From: DASUBN01 sp035465695
Lineage (GTDB): Bacteria > Pseudomonadota > Gammaproteobacteria > Natronospirales > REEB76
DNA length: 60,077 bases
Direction of reading: 5' to 3'
NCBI GenBank assembly: GCA_035465695.1
Contig: DATIVR010000123.1
Location: 1 to 60,077, forward strand
The number at the start of each line of letters is the position of its first letter. Position 1 is the stretch's first letter. The notes beneath the pieces are model-generated. The model was not told the origin of the DNA. It was given only the letters and a program-made list of their open reading frames with translations, and ran no database searches. Below, one piece after another: positions 1-7,765 of this stretch. The translations under genes were made by a program, and so were the position numbers.

Positions 1-591
1 GTCCATTACGAGGGCAGGCAGGTCTCGGAAGTCCGCTGGAACCTGCTGGGCACCCACAACGTCAACAACGCACTGGCTGCCATGGCTGCGGCACATCATG
101 TGGGCGTGACGCCGGAACGGGCCGCTGCGGCGTTGGGGACGTTTAAGGGCGTGAAACGCCGCTTGGAGATCCGCGCCAAGGTCGATGGCGTCACGGTCTA
201 CGATGACTTCGCCCACCATCCCACGGCGGTGGCGACGACCCTCGGCGGTCTGCGCGCGCGGGTGGGCCGCGAGCGGATACTCGCGGTGATGGAACCCCGT
301 TCTGCCACCATGAAGATGGGAGTGCACAAGGACAGCCTGGCCGACTCCCTGAAGCAGGCAGACCGGGTGTTCGTCTATCAGGCGCCGAACGTCAAATGGG
401 ATGTGGCGGGCGCCTTCGCCGGCCTGGGCGCCCGTGCCAGCGTCATCCGCGACCTGGACGCGCTCACGGACGCGGTGATGGGGGAACTGCAACGCGGTGA
501 CCACGTCCTCATCATGAGCAACGGCGGCTTCGGCGGTTTCCACGGGAAACTGATCGACAGGCTGGAGCGCCAAGCGGCGCCCAGGTGTTGA
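1..591 (+). CDS. mpl: UDP-N-acetylmuramate:L-Ala-gamma-D-Glu-meso-DAP ligase, 3' part
   Basis: Mpl reattaches the recycled murein tripeptide to UDP-MurNAc in the cytoplasm. Only the C-terminal 196 residues are present: the frame is open from the first base, so the gene starts outside the window. The Mur-ligase middle/C-terminal signature GTHNVNNALAA lies near residues 18-28 of the fragment. FAHHPTAV and the ending SNGGFGGFHGKLIDRL are typical of Mpl rather than MurC, whose ligase core is similar. The stop overlaps the start of the next gene by 7 bases, so the two are probably co-transcribed. The family call is firm; the N-terminal ATP-binding domain cannot be inspected. Confidence 0.93.
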   Translation, partial: VHYEGRQVSEVRWNLLGTHNVNNALAAMAAAHHVGVTPERAAAALGTFKGVKRRLEIRAKVDGVTVYDDFAHHPTAVATTLGGLRARVGRERILAVMEPRSATMKMGVHKDSLADSLKQADRVFVYQAPNVKWDVAGAFAGLGARASVIRDLDALTDAVMGELQRGDHVLIMSNGGFGGFHGKLIDRLERQAAPRC

Positions 592-1160
592 GCGAGATCC
601 CCTTGTTCCCGCTCAATACCGTGCTGTTCCCGCGCGGTGCCCTGCCATTGCGCATCTTCGAGACCCGCTATCTGGACATGGTGAGCGACTGCCTGAAGCG
701 GGACCAGGGCTTCGGAGTGTGCCTGATCCAGGAAGGCAAGGAGACCGGCAAGGCCAAGATGCACACGGTCGGCACCCTGGCGGAGATCGGCGACTGGAGC
801 CGCGGTGAGGATGGCCTGTTGCACATCGTGGCGCAGGGCAAACGACGTCTCAAGGTCGCCAAGGTCCGCACCCAGGGTGACGGTCTTAACCTCGGTGAGG
901 TGGAGATCTTGCCGGAGGATCCTCTGCTGCCTGTCCCGGACACGCAACGCATGCTGCCGGAGATATTGCGTCAGGTGCTGCAGCAGGCGGAGGTGGAATA
1001 CCCGGCGGTGGAATACGCAGATGCCGCGTGGGTGGGGAATCGGCTCGCGGAGGTGCTGCCCATCAGCCTTCCGCAACGGCAATATCTGCTGGAAGTGGAC
1101 GACCCGCTGAAGCGCCTGGAGATCCTGGCGACGCTGGTGCAATCCCTGAGCGTGCAGTGA
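585..1160 (+). CDS. LON substrate-binding domain protein
   Basis: A 191-residue stand-alone LON N-terminal (substrate-binding) domain, with no AAA+ or protease domain. The N-terminus carries the family pattern PLFPLNTVLFPRG followed by LPLRIFETRYLDM, and the rest fits the usual 190-220 residue length of these small proteins. The GTG start overlaps the mpl stop by 7 bases, and no ATG gives the conserved N-terminus. Its cellular role is not established in the family; by analogy with Lon it may recognise exposed protein segments. A hairpin with a poly-A/poly-T flank directly follows the stop and serves the opposing gene. Confidence 0.85.
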   Translation: MLSEIPLFPLNTVLFPRGALPLRIFETRYLDMVSDCLKRDQGFGVCLIQEGKETGKAKMHTVGTLAEIGDWSRGEDGLLHIVAQGKRRLKVAKVRTQGDGLNLGEVEILPEDPLLPVPDTQRMLPEILRQVLQQAEVEYPAVEYADAAWVGNRLAEVLPISLPQRQYLLEVDDPLKRLEILATLVQSLSVQ

Positions 1161-1162
1161 TG

Positions 1163-1184
1163 AAAAACGCGGCCTAGGCCGCGT
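1163..1184 (-). terminator. Rho-independent terminator of the cyclic-nucleotide-binding protein gene
   Basis: Perfect 8-bp stem ACGCGGCC/GGCCGCGT around a TA centre (1167-1184). Read on the minus strand it is followed by five T. It sits between two convergent genes and matches the minus-strand gene ending at 1214. Confidence 0.75.
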
Positions 1185-1213
1185 CTTGGTGCGGGAAGCT
1201 GCGGCTCATGTCA

Positions 1214-1663
1214 CTAGGGGTTGCCCCACACGGCGGCCGCGTCCTTCTGCACCAGGTTGGACGTCTCGCGCAGGCGCCGCGAGAGTATCTCGGCCAGCGA
1301 CTGGTAGAAGCGCGCCGCGAACGCCGGGTTCTGTCCCATCAGCGTGCTGATGTGGCTGTGATGGATGATGAACACCAGCACCTCTTCATCTCCGGCCACC
1401 ACGCTCGCGCTCGCGGCCTGACCCTCGATGAACGACATGTCGCCGAGGATCTCGCCGGCACCGTGGCGCGAGAGCTCGATGGCGAAGCCCTCGTGGTCAC
1501 GCTGCACCTTGACCTCGCCTTTCACGATCACATGGAGGGAAGTCTGCTTGGCGCCTTCCTGGATCAGGACTTCGCCCGGTTTGTAGGCCTTGCGCTCCGA
1601 GTCCTTGAGCAGCTGGTTGTGCTCCTCGTCACGCAAGAACTTGAAGATCTTTGCCAGGGCCAT
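1214..1663 (-). CDS. Cyclic-nucleotide-binding-fold protein without output domain
   Basis: A 149-residue protein that is essentially one cNMP-binding beta-barrel (residues about 10-125) plus a C-terminal helix. The barrel is recognisable from KPGEVLIQEGA, LHVIVKGEVKV and GEILGDMSFIEGQAASASV. In the phosphate-binding cassette the usual ligand-binding Arg (in a PRAA-type motif) is absent; the sequence reads GQAAS. Cyclic nucleotide binding is therefore doubtful. There is no DNA-binding helix-turn-helix, so this is not a CRP-type regulator. It lies 57 bp downstream of hemL on the same strand and may be co-transcribed with it. Function unknown. Confidence 0.75.
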   Translation of the reverse strand: MALAKIFKFLRDEEHNQLLKDSERKAYKPGEVLIQEGAKQTSLHVIVKGEVKVQRDHEGFAIELSRHGAGEILGDMSFIEGQAASASVVAGDEEVLVFIIHHSHISTLMGQNPAFAARFYQSLAEILSRRLRETSNLVQKDAAAVWGNP

Positions 1664-1720
1664 CTCAATGCGTCCTTGGTGGTCTCTCCACCTAGATAGT
1701 GCCGGAAATACCCGGTTATG

Positions 1721-3004
1721 TCATCTGTCGGCCATCCCATCCATCGCCCGGCGAGCTGCCTGGAGGGTAGCCTGGATGTCGGCTTCCGTATGCGCGGAGG
1801 ATACGAAACCTGCCTCGAAGGCGGAAGGTGCCAGATAGATGCCTTCCCGCAGCATGCCGTGGAAGAAATGCCGGAACGCTTCCACGTCCGAGGCCATCAC
1901 CTGGGAATAATTTCCCACCTGATGTTCACGCGTGAAATACAGCCCGAACATGCCGCACACTGCATTGCAGACGAAGGGTACGCCGGCTTCCCGCGCCACC
2001 TTGGCCATGCCCTCGGTCAACAGCCGTGTCTTGCGCTCCAGATCTGCATGGAAGCCGGGCGTCTCCAGCAGGTCCAGCATGGCGAGACCTGCCGCCATCG
2101 CCACAGGATTGCCGGACAGCGTCCCCGCCTGATAGATGGGCCCCAACGGCGCGATCTTCTGCATCACCTCACGCCGGCCGCCGAAGGCGCCCACCGGCAT
2201 GCCGCCACCTATGACCTTGCCGAGGGTGGTGAGGTCCGGCTTGATGCCGTACAGCGCCTGGGCGCCGCCCGGGGCGACGCGGAACCCGGTCATCACCTCG
2301 TCGAAGATAAGCAACGCACCGTGGCCGCTGCATTGTTCGCGTAGCGTTTCCAGGAAGCCCGGCGCCGGCGGCACGCAGTTCATGTTGCCGGCCACCGGTT
2401 CCACGATCACGCAGGCGATGTCGCGCGGATACTCCCTGAATGCCGCGGCCACGGCGGCGGCATCGTTGTAGGGCAGGGTGAGGGTCAAGGCCGCCAAGGC
2501 CTTCGGCACGCCGGGCGAAGTGGGGACGCCCAAGGTCAGCGCTCCGGAGCCCGCCTTGACCAGCAACGAATCCGAATGTCCGTGATAACAACCTTCGAAT
2601 TTGACGATCATGTCGCGGCCGGTGAAGCCGCGCGCCAGGCGGATGGCGCTCATGGTGGCTTCGGTGCCGGAACTCACCATCCGCACCAGTTCTATGGAAG
2701 GCATCAGCCGGCAGATGCGTTCGGCGAGCCGTGTCTCGACCGCGGTCGGTGCGCCGAAGGACAGGCCGTCGCCGATCACGCGGCGCACCGCCTCCAGCAC
2801 GTGGGGGTGGGCGTGACCCGCCAACATCGGACCCCACGACCCGACGTAATCGATGTAGCGGCGCCCATCCTCGCCATAGAGGTAGGCGCCCTCGGCCCGA
2901 TGCACGAAGATGGGCTCTCCGCCCACGCCCTTGAAGGCTCGCACGGGCGAATTGACGCCGCCAGGGATGTAACGCTGGGCGTCTTGGAACAGCGGATCGG
3001 ACAA
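1721..3004 (-). CDS. hemL: Glutamate-1-semialdehyde 2,1-aminomutase
   Basis: Converts glutamate-1-semialdehyde to 5-aminolevulinate, the second committed step of the C5 heme pathway, using PLP/PMP in the cytoplasm. The 427-residue length is normal. It opens with FQDAQRYIPGGVNSPVRAF; the substrate loop SSGTEATMSAIRLAR lies near 111-125, and the PLP Schiff-base lysine is K263 in TTLGKVIGGGMP. IFDEVMTGFR (233-242) supplies the cofactor-contact aspartate. Close relatives have the same layout. The gene is divergent from the kinase gene across a 180-bp gap. Confidence 0.97.
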   Translation of the reverse strand: MSDPLFQDAQRYIPGGVNSPVRAFKGVGGEPIFVHRAEGAYLYGEDGRRYIDYVGSWGPMLAGHAHPHVLEAVRRVIGDGLSFGAPTAVETRLAERICRLMPSIELVRMVSSGTEATMSAIRLARGFTGRDMIVKFEGCYHGHSDSLLVKAGSGALTLGVPTSPGVPKALAALTLTLPYNDAAAVAAAFREYPRDIACVIVEPVAGNMNCVPPAPGFLETLREQCSGHGALLIFDEVMTGFRVAPGGAQALYGIKPDLTTLGKVIGGGMPVGAFGGRREVMQKIAPLGPIYQAGTLSGNPVAMAAGLAMLDLLETPGFHADLERKTRLLTEGMAKVAREAGVPFVCNAVCGMFGLYFTREHQVGNYSQVMASDVEAFRHFFHGMLREGIYLAPSAFEAGFVSSAHTEADIQATLQAARRAMDGMADR

Positions 3005-3184
3005 GCTTCAGGCCTCGTGACGGGTCGTTGGCGGGGATGATGTTACAGGAGCGCCGGTCCTCGGGGTGCCGCCGCTCGGAACGCTTATAATGACATAATC
3101 GACAGTCCGGCCCTGCGACTCGCAATGCCTGCCACGGACGGGCAGAATTGCAGTTGAAGGCGCATTCCTCGCAGGGGAGTAATC

Positions 3185-5260
3185 GTGCCGACTCACGCCA
3201 GCGCCCTCGCGATTGGCCACAGGCTTCAGGAATACATCATCGGTCGGCTGCTCGGTCACGGCGGCTTCGGCCTGACATATCTCGCGCAGGACACCAACCT
3301 CAATTCGCTGGTGGCCGTCAAGGAGTTCCTCCCGCAGGAATTCGCGGTGCGTAACGCGAACAACAGCGTGGTGCCGAAGTCCGAGTTCGACTCCGATTCC
3401 TACGGTTGGGGACTGGAGCGTTTCAAGGAAGAGGCGCGGGCTCTGGCACGCTTCAAGCATCCCAACATCGTGCGGGTGTCGCGTCTCCTCGAGGCCCATG
3501 GCACCGCCTACATGGTCATGGACTTCGAGCCGGGCATGACGCTCAGCCAATACCTGAAACGCCATGGCCCGACGCTGGACGAAGGACGTCTGTTGGGACT
3601 GTTCCTGCCTGTGCTCGATGGCCTCGAGGCGCTGCACCGGCTGCAGTTGGTGCATCGCGACATCAAGCCTTCCAACATCTACGTGCGCGCCTATGGCGGA
3701 CCGATGCTCATCGACTTCGGCGCGGTGCGCCAGGCCATCGGCGCACAGAGTCGCAGTCTCACTTCACTGGTGACGCCGGGCTACGCGCCCATCGAACAAT
3801 ATTCGAGCGATGGCCGACAGGGCGCCTGGAGCGACCTCTACGCGGTCGGCGCCACGCTCTATTACTGCATGTTCGGCCATGCGCCGGCGGACGCGGCGCG
3901 CCGCAGCGCCGCCATCAGCGATGGCAGCGAGGATCCGTACGCCGCCGCGGTGCAGCGCGGTGCGGAGCAGTATTCCCGCGAGATCCTCGAATGCGTGGAC
4001 TGGGCCCTGCAGTTCCGGGTGCGCGACCGACCCCAGAGCGCACATGAGCTGCGCGAACGTCTGCGCACCTCGCCGGTGCCGCCCCAGGTCATCGAGGTCC
4101 CGGAAAGCCTGGCAGAGGTGCCGGAACTGCAACACGGCGTCATGTCGGTGCCCACCATGCCGGCGTCTGTCCGCGTACCGGGCTACCCCAAGTCCTCCAC
4201 GTCGATGGAAGGCGCCACCGTGGTGTCGCTTCCCACTGAGCGACACGACAGCTTGGCCCCCCTGATCGAAGGCACGCGGCGGCCCAGCCAGGTCACCCAC
4301 GTCATGGTGCGTCCGGGTGAGCCGGTGCTGCCGAAGCTCAAGTCCCGGCTCACCGGCTGGTACCGCCGCTGGATGGAGAGCCTGGAGCGGGCGTCCCGGG
4401 AGCCCAATACCCTGACCGGACGTATCGCCACCCAGATGATCAAGGAGCCGCGCGGCGTGCGCATGGCGCTCACGGCGGCGGTGATCCTGGTGCTGGCCGT
4501 GTCACTGGTGGTCTTCGCGCGCCGTACCGGCAGCGACGACACCCGTTATCAGGACGCGGTAGCCGCCGGCACTTCCACCGCCTATCAGCAGTATCTGGCG
4601 GATTGCAGAGCGTGTTCCCACAAGGCGGATGCCCAGGCGGCCTTGGACAAGCTTGCGCATGCGGAGCTGGTCTCCGCACTGGAACAACAGTTCAAGGATC
4701 TGTTGGGCAAGAGGCAACTGGCGGCGCCGGCCAAGCCCAATGCCACCGATACGCTGCGTCAGTTGGAGGCCAGCGCGCCGGACGACACTTATCTGCCCCA
4801 GGCCAGGAGCGAGCTCGCGGCGGCACTGAAGTCCGAGGCGCCTCGTCCGGCCATTCCTTCGACCATCAGACCGGCCGCGAAACCCACCGCCGCTCCCATC
4901 AGGAAGCCGACCCGGCAGATCGCCAAGGGCGCCCGCAAACCGGCGGCATCCGCGGCGACGGCGAGGATCGCCACCCGGATGCCGGCCGCCGCCGCCAATG
5001 AGGTGATGCCGAAGCCCGTCTACGCCCCGGCGCCGAAATATCCGCAAGCGGGCAAGGGCCGGAGCGGTTATGTGGTGCTGGACGTCACCGTAAACGTGGA
5101 CGGCAGCACGGCCGACATGCATGTCATCGAATCGAGTCCCAAGGGTGTGTTCGACGATGCCGCCATGCATGCGGTCCACGGCTGGATCTTCTCGCCTTAC
5201 ACGCTGAACGGCGTGCGTCAGCGCAAGCGCATCCACTGGCGCATCGACTTCAAGCCGTGA
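3185..5260 (+). CDS. Transmembrane Ser/Thr protein kinase with C-terminal TonB domain
   Basis: 691 residues. A Hanks-type kinase domain (about 15-285) has the glycine loop GHGGFG, VAVKEF with K46, the catalytic loop HRDIKPSN (D159), the DFG aspartate D177 and an APIEQY activation-segment end, so all catalytic residues are present. A disordered linker leads to one hydrophobic segment (about 427-447). A Pro/Ala/Lys-rich stretch then ends in a TonB C-terminal fold (about 617-691: SGYVVLDVTVNVDGS and WIFSPYTLNG). The topology implied is kinase in the cytoplasm and TonB domain in the periplasm. The GTG start has GGGGAG 6 bases upstream; TATAAT at 3086-3091 is a possible -10. The stop overlaps the PP2C start (GTGA). 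Domain calls are firm; the target and signal are unknown. Confidence 0.9.
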   Translation: MPTHASALAIGHRLQEYIIGRLLGHGGFGLTYLAQDTNLNSLVAVKEFLPQEFAVRNANNSVVPKSEFDSDSYGWGLERFKEEARALARFKHPNIVRVSRLLEAHGTAYMVMDFEPGMTLSQYLKRHGPTLDEGRLLGLFLPVLDGLEALHRLQLVHRDIKPSNIYVRAYGGPMLIDFGAVRQAIGAQSRSLTSLVTPGYAPIEQYSSDGRQGAWSDLYAVGATLYYCMFGHAPADAARRSAAISDGSEDPYAAAVQRGAEQYSREILECVDWALQFRVRDRPQSAHELRERLRTSPVPPQVIEVPESLAEVPELQHGVMSVPTMPASVRVPGYPKSSTSMEGATVVSLPTERHDSLAPLIEGTRRPSQVTHVMVRPGEPVLPKLKSRLTGWYRRWMESLERASREPNTLTGRIATQMIKEPRGVRMALTAAVILVLAVSLVVFARRTGSDDTRYQDAVAAGTSTAYQQYLADCRACSHKADAQAALDKLAHAELVSALEQQFKDLLGKRQLAAPAKPNATDTLRQLEASAPDDTYLPQARSELAAALKSEAPRPAIPSTIRPAAKPTAAPIRKPTRQIAKGARKPAASAATARIATRMPAAAANEVMPKPVYAPAPKYPQAGKGRSGYVVLDVTVNVDGSTADMHVIESSPKGVFDDAAMHAVHGWIFSPYTLNGVRQRKRIHWRIDFKP

Positions 5261-6060
5261 GCATCACCGCGCAGGAACTCATGGAGGGCAGCGCCACGTC
5301 GCTGCCGCCCGTGAAACCCGGTAACGGTCTCTGCCTTCTGAGCGCCGGGTTCAGCGCCCGCGGGGCCCGCCACTACAACGAAGACCGGCTCGGCTGCGCC
5401 GGCGAGGGTCCGGGTTACTGGGCGCTCGCGGACGGGCTCGGTGGCCACCGGGGCGGGGCTCGTGCAGCGGAGCTCGCGGTGGAAGCGGGTCTTGCCTCGC
5501 TGCAGGCCAGCGCCGCGTCTCGTCTCGAAGACCGTCTCAAGCAGGCGGTGAGTGACGCCCACGCCCGCATCCGTGCGCTGCAGAAGTCCGAGGAGGGCCA
5601 CGCCCACATGCGCTCCACGGTGGTGCTGTTGGGGATCGGTGGCGACGACATGGCCTGGGCCCATACCGGCGATTCGCGCCTCTATCATTTCCGGGAGGGC
5701 AAGCTGCTATGGCGTACCCGCGACCATAGCGTGGTGCAGTTGCTGGTATCGGCCGGCGAGATCTCGGAAGCCGATGTCACCCAGCATCCGGAGCGCTCCC
5801 GGCTCATCAGCTGCCTGGGAGGCGATAACACGCTCCTGATCAGCACCAAGAGCGGCGGGGCACCGCGGCCTGGCGATGTGCTGCTCCTGGCCAGCGACGG
5901 CATGTGGGAGCATTTCGACAGCTGGCAGTTGGAGGCGGCGGTGGCGCGTTCCGAGACGCCCGAGACCTTGCTGGCCTATCTTGCGGGTCTGGTGGGTGAG
6001 GCCATGCATCCGACCCAGGACAACTACACCGCCGTCGCGGTATACGTGACTCAGGACTGA
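5257..6060 (+). CDS. PP2C-type Ser/Thr protein phosphatase
   Basis: A 267-residue metal-dependent (PPM/PP2C) phosphatase, predicted to reverse phosphorylation by the kinase encoded immediately upstream. Metal-binding and fold motifs are all present: ARHYNEDR near the N-terminus, ALADGLGGHRGG, AHTGDSRLYHF, LLLASDGMWEH and the terminal DNYTAVAVYV. There is no signal peptide or membrane segment, so it is cytoplasmic like the kinase domain. The GTG start overlaps the kinase stop by 4 bases, implying translational coupling and matched expression. It converges with thiE, overlapping its end by 10 bases. The kinase/phosphatase order resembles PpkA/PppA pairs, but no type VI secretion genes are nearby. 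Confidence 0.93.
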   Translation: MSITAQELMEGSATSLPPVKPGNGLCLLSAGFSARGARHYNEDRLGCAGEGPGYWALADGLGGHRGGARAAELAVEAGLASLQASAASRLEDRLKQAVSDAHARIRALQKSEEGHAHMRSTVVLLGIGGDDMAWAHTGDSRLYHFREGKLLWRTRDHSVVQLLVSAGEISEADVTQHPERSRLISCLGGDNTLLISTKSGGAPRPGDVLLLASDGMWEHFDSWQLEAAVARSETPETLLAYLAGLVGEAMHPTQDNYTAVAVYVTQD

Positions 6061-6668
6061 AAGAGTCGCGCGTAATCCCTGGCGGCCGCGTTTACGTCAG
6101 CCGCTCCGAACAACCCCTGTATCACCGCCAGTATCTGCGCCCCTGCCTGCACCAGTTCTCCGCCGGTCGCAGGGGTGATGCCGCCGATGGCACAGATCGG
6201 GATGCTGATGCGGGTGCGCGCCTCGGTCAGCAGCGAGAGAGGCGCGCGTGTCGCCGCGGGTTTGCTGGCGGACGGGAAGAAGCTGCCAAATGCCACGTAG
6301 TCCGCGCCATCGTGTGCCGCTTGCATGGCCCTTTGCAGGGAGTCATAGCAGGATATGCCCAGTATCGCGCGCGGACCCAGGCGCACCCGTGCCATCGCCA
6401 GCTCACCGTCGTCCTTGCCCAGATGCACACCCTCGGCGCCGATGGCGGCCGCCAGTTCCACATCATCATTCACGATCAAGGGCACGCCGTGACTCCGGCA
6501 GAGTTCCAGCAGTCCGCGCGCCTCCCGTTCGCGCCGGTCTTGCTCGGCGGATTTGTCACGGTATTGCACCAGGCGCGCGCCACCCCGGATGGCCGCTTCC
6601 ACCGAGGTCAGCAGCGCGGGCAAGGCGGAACCATCGGTGATGGCATAGAGACCTCGCAAGCTGTTCAT
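6051..6668 (-). CDS. thiE: Thiamine-phosphate synthase
   Basis: Joins HMP-pyrophosphate to the thiazole phosphate to make thiamine phosphate. The 205-residue TIM barrel matches ThiE: QYRDKS, LIVNDDVELA followed by GVHLGKDD (pyrophosphate/Mg site), GISCYDS and DYVAFGSFFPS. The ATG overlaps the thiD stop by 4 bases, so the two form a coupled operon. No thiC or thiG is nearby and no TPP riboswitch is recognisable upstream of thiD. Confidence 0.95.
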   Translation of the reverse strand: MNSLRGLYAITDGSALPALLTSVEAAIRGGARLVQYRDKSAEQDRREREARGLLELCRSHGVPLIVNDDVELAAAIGAEGVHLGKDDGELAMARVRLGPRAILGISCYDSLQRAMQAAHDGADYVAFGSFFPSASKPAATRAPLSLLTEARTRISIPICAIGGITPATGGELVQAGAQILAVIQGLFGAADVNAAARDYARLFQS

Positions 6669-7441
6669 CGGCGCGGCAGGTGCTGGTGCCGGCCGGGCCG
6701 CCAGCCTCGCCGCAGCGTGTCGTAGGTATAGCGCTGGGCATCCTGGACCGCATCGGGCATGGCTTGGCCCAACGCCAGGCGCGCGGCGATGGCCGAAGCC
6801 AGGGTGCAGCCCGAGCCGTGATAGGAATGGGGGAGCCGCACCCAGACAGATTCGCGGTGAAAGCCATCAGGTCCGAACAGGTGGTTCCGGACCTCGGGCG
6901 CATCTTCGTCGGCGCCTTTCACCAGCACGTATTGGGCGCCCGATGCCAGCATCACCTTCGCCCGCCCGGCGGGGTCCGCAGCCGTGGGCGCGAAGCGTCG
7001 GCTTTCGGCGGCATTGGGGGTGACCAGCGTGGCCAACGGGACCAGTTCCCGCTTATAGATCTCCAGGAGCTCGTCGTCGGCGAGCCGGCCGCCGCCGGAA
7101 GCAGCCAGCACCGGGTCGACCACCAAAGGCAGCGAACCGTGCCCTGCGAGCAGGGCGGCGACCGCATGGCCCACCGCGGCGTCGGCCAGCAGACCCAGCT
7201 TCACGGCAGCCACCGGCATGTCCTGGAGTACTGCGCGCGCCTGTTCCACGACCAGCGCCGGGTCCACCGCCTGGACGCGGCGCACGTCGCCGGTGTCCTG
7301 CACCGTGATCGCGGCCACCACCGGCGCTGGATGTGCGCCGGCGGCCGTGATGGCCTGGATGTCGGCAGCGAGGCCAGCGCCTCCGGTGGGATCGTTGCCG
7401 GCGATCACCAATACCACCGGCGGTTGCGTGACTTGACCCAT
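6665..7441 (-). CDS. thiD: Hydroxymethylpyrimidine (phosphate) kinase
   Basis: Phosphorylates HMP and HMP-P to HMP-PP, the pyrimidine substrate of ThiE. It is a 258-residue ribokinase-fold enzyme with the N-terminal AGNDPTGGAGLAADIQA, VDPVLAASGG in the centre and an anion-hole motif HGSGCTLASAIAA near residues 207-219 (usually HGTGCTL). The C-terminal tail is Arg/His-rich. First gene of a thiD-thiE pair; it is divergent from the rubredoxin gene with only 60 bp between them, so the promoters are back to back. Confidence 0.95.
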   Translation of the reverse strand: MGQVTQPPVVLVIAGNDPTGGAGLAADIQAITAAGAHPAPVVAAITVQDTGDVRRVQAVDPALVVEQARAVLQDMPVAAVKLGLLADAAVGHAVAALLAGHGSLPLVVDPVLAASGGGRLADDELLEIYKRELVPLATLVTPNAAESRRFAPTAADPAGRAKVMLASGAQYVLVKGADEDAPEVRNHLFGPDGFHRESVWVRLPHSYHGSGCTLASAIAARLALGQAMPDAVQDAQRYTYDTLRRGWRPGRHQHLPRR

Positions 7442-7501
7442 GGGTAAATTTTACCCTCTTGGGTTCCGCTTGCTGCTTGTCCATGAGAAAATGCCGGCCT
7501 C

Positions 7502-7666
7502 ATGAAAGCCTACATGTGCGTCATCTGCGGGTTCGTCTACGAGGAAGCCAAGGGTCATCCCGAAAGCGGCATCGCGCCCGGGACCAAATGGGAGGATGTC
7601 CCTCTGGCTTGGCGCTGCCCCGACTGTGGCGCCGGTAAGGAAGACTTCGAGATGATCGAGATTTAG
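7502..7666 (+). CDS. Rubredoxin
   Basis: A 54-residue one-iron electron carrier. Two CxxCG knuckles are visible: C6-V-I-C9-G and C39-P-D-C42-G, with the usual aromatic and acidic residues between (TKWEDVPLAWRCP). Length and composition are normal for a small cytoplasmic rubredoxin that passes electrons to partners such as oxidases or alkane hydroxylases; no partner gene is adjacent. The ATG starts 60 bp from divergent thiD, and a clear terminator follows the stop. Confidence 0.95.
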   Translation: MKAYMCVICGFVYEEAKGHPESGIAPGTKWEDVPLAWRCPDCGAGKEDFEMIEI

Positions 7667-7697
7667 ACGGGATCGTTTGCCGCCTGACTTCGTCAAG

Positions 7698-7720
7698 AAT
7701 CCGCTCGCTCGCGGATTTTT
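7698..7720 (+). terminator. Rho-independent terminator after rubredoxin
   Basis: 7-bp stem AATCCGC/GCGGATT with a 6-base loop (7698-7717) running into a T tract; it lies 31 bases after the rubredoxin stop. Confidence 0.75.
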
Positions 7721-7765
7721 GCCTCGCCAGCCGCCAAAACCTCCTCGTTTAAATCGAGTCTTTCT

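Noticed and set aside
3185..6060. Kinase/phosphatase pair as part of a type VI secretion locus (PpkA/PppA)
   Set aside because: No tss genes or FHA protein nearby, and the kinase ends in a TonB domain rather than a PpkA-type C-terminus.
7442..7501. TPP riboswitch in front of thiD
   Set aside because: Only 60 bp separate thiD from divergent rubredoxin, and the conserved CTGAGA core of the THI element is not there.
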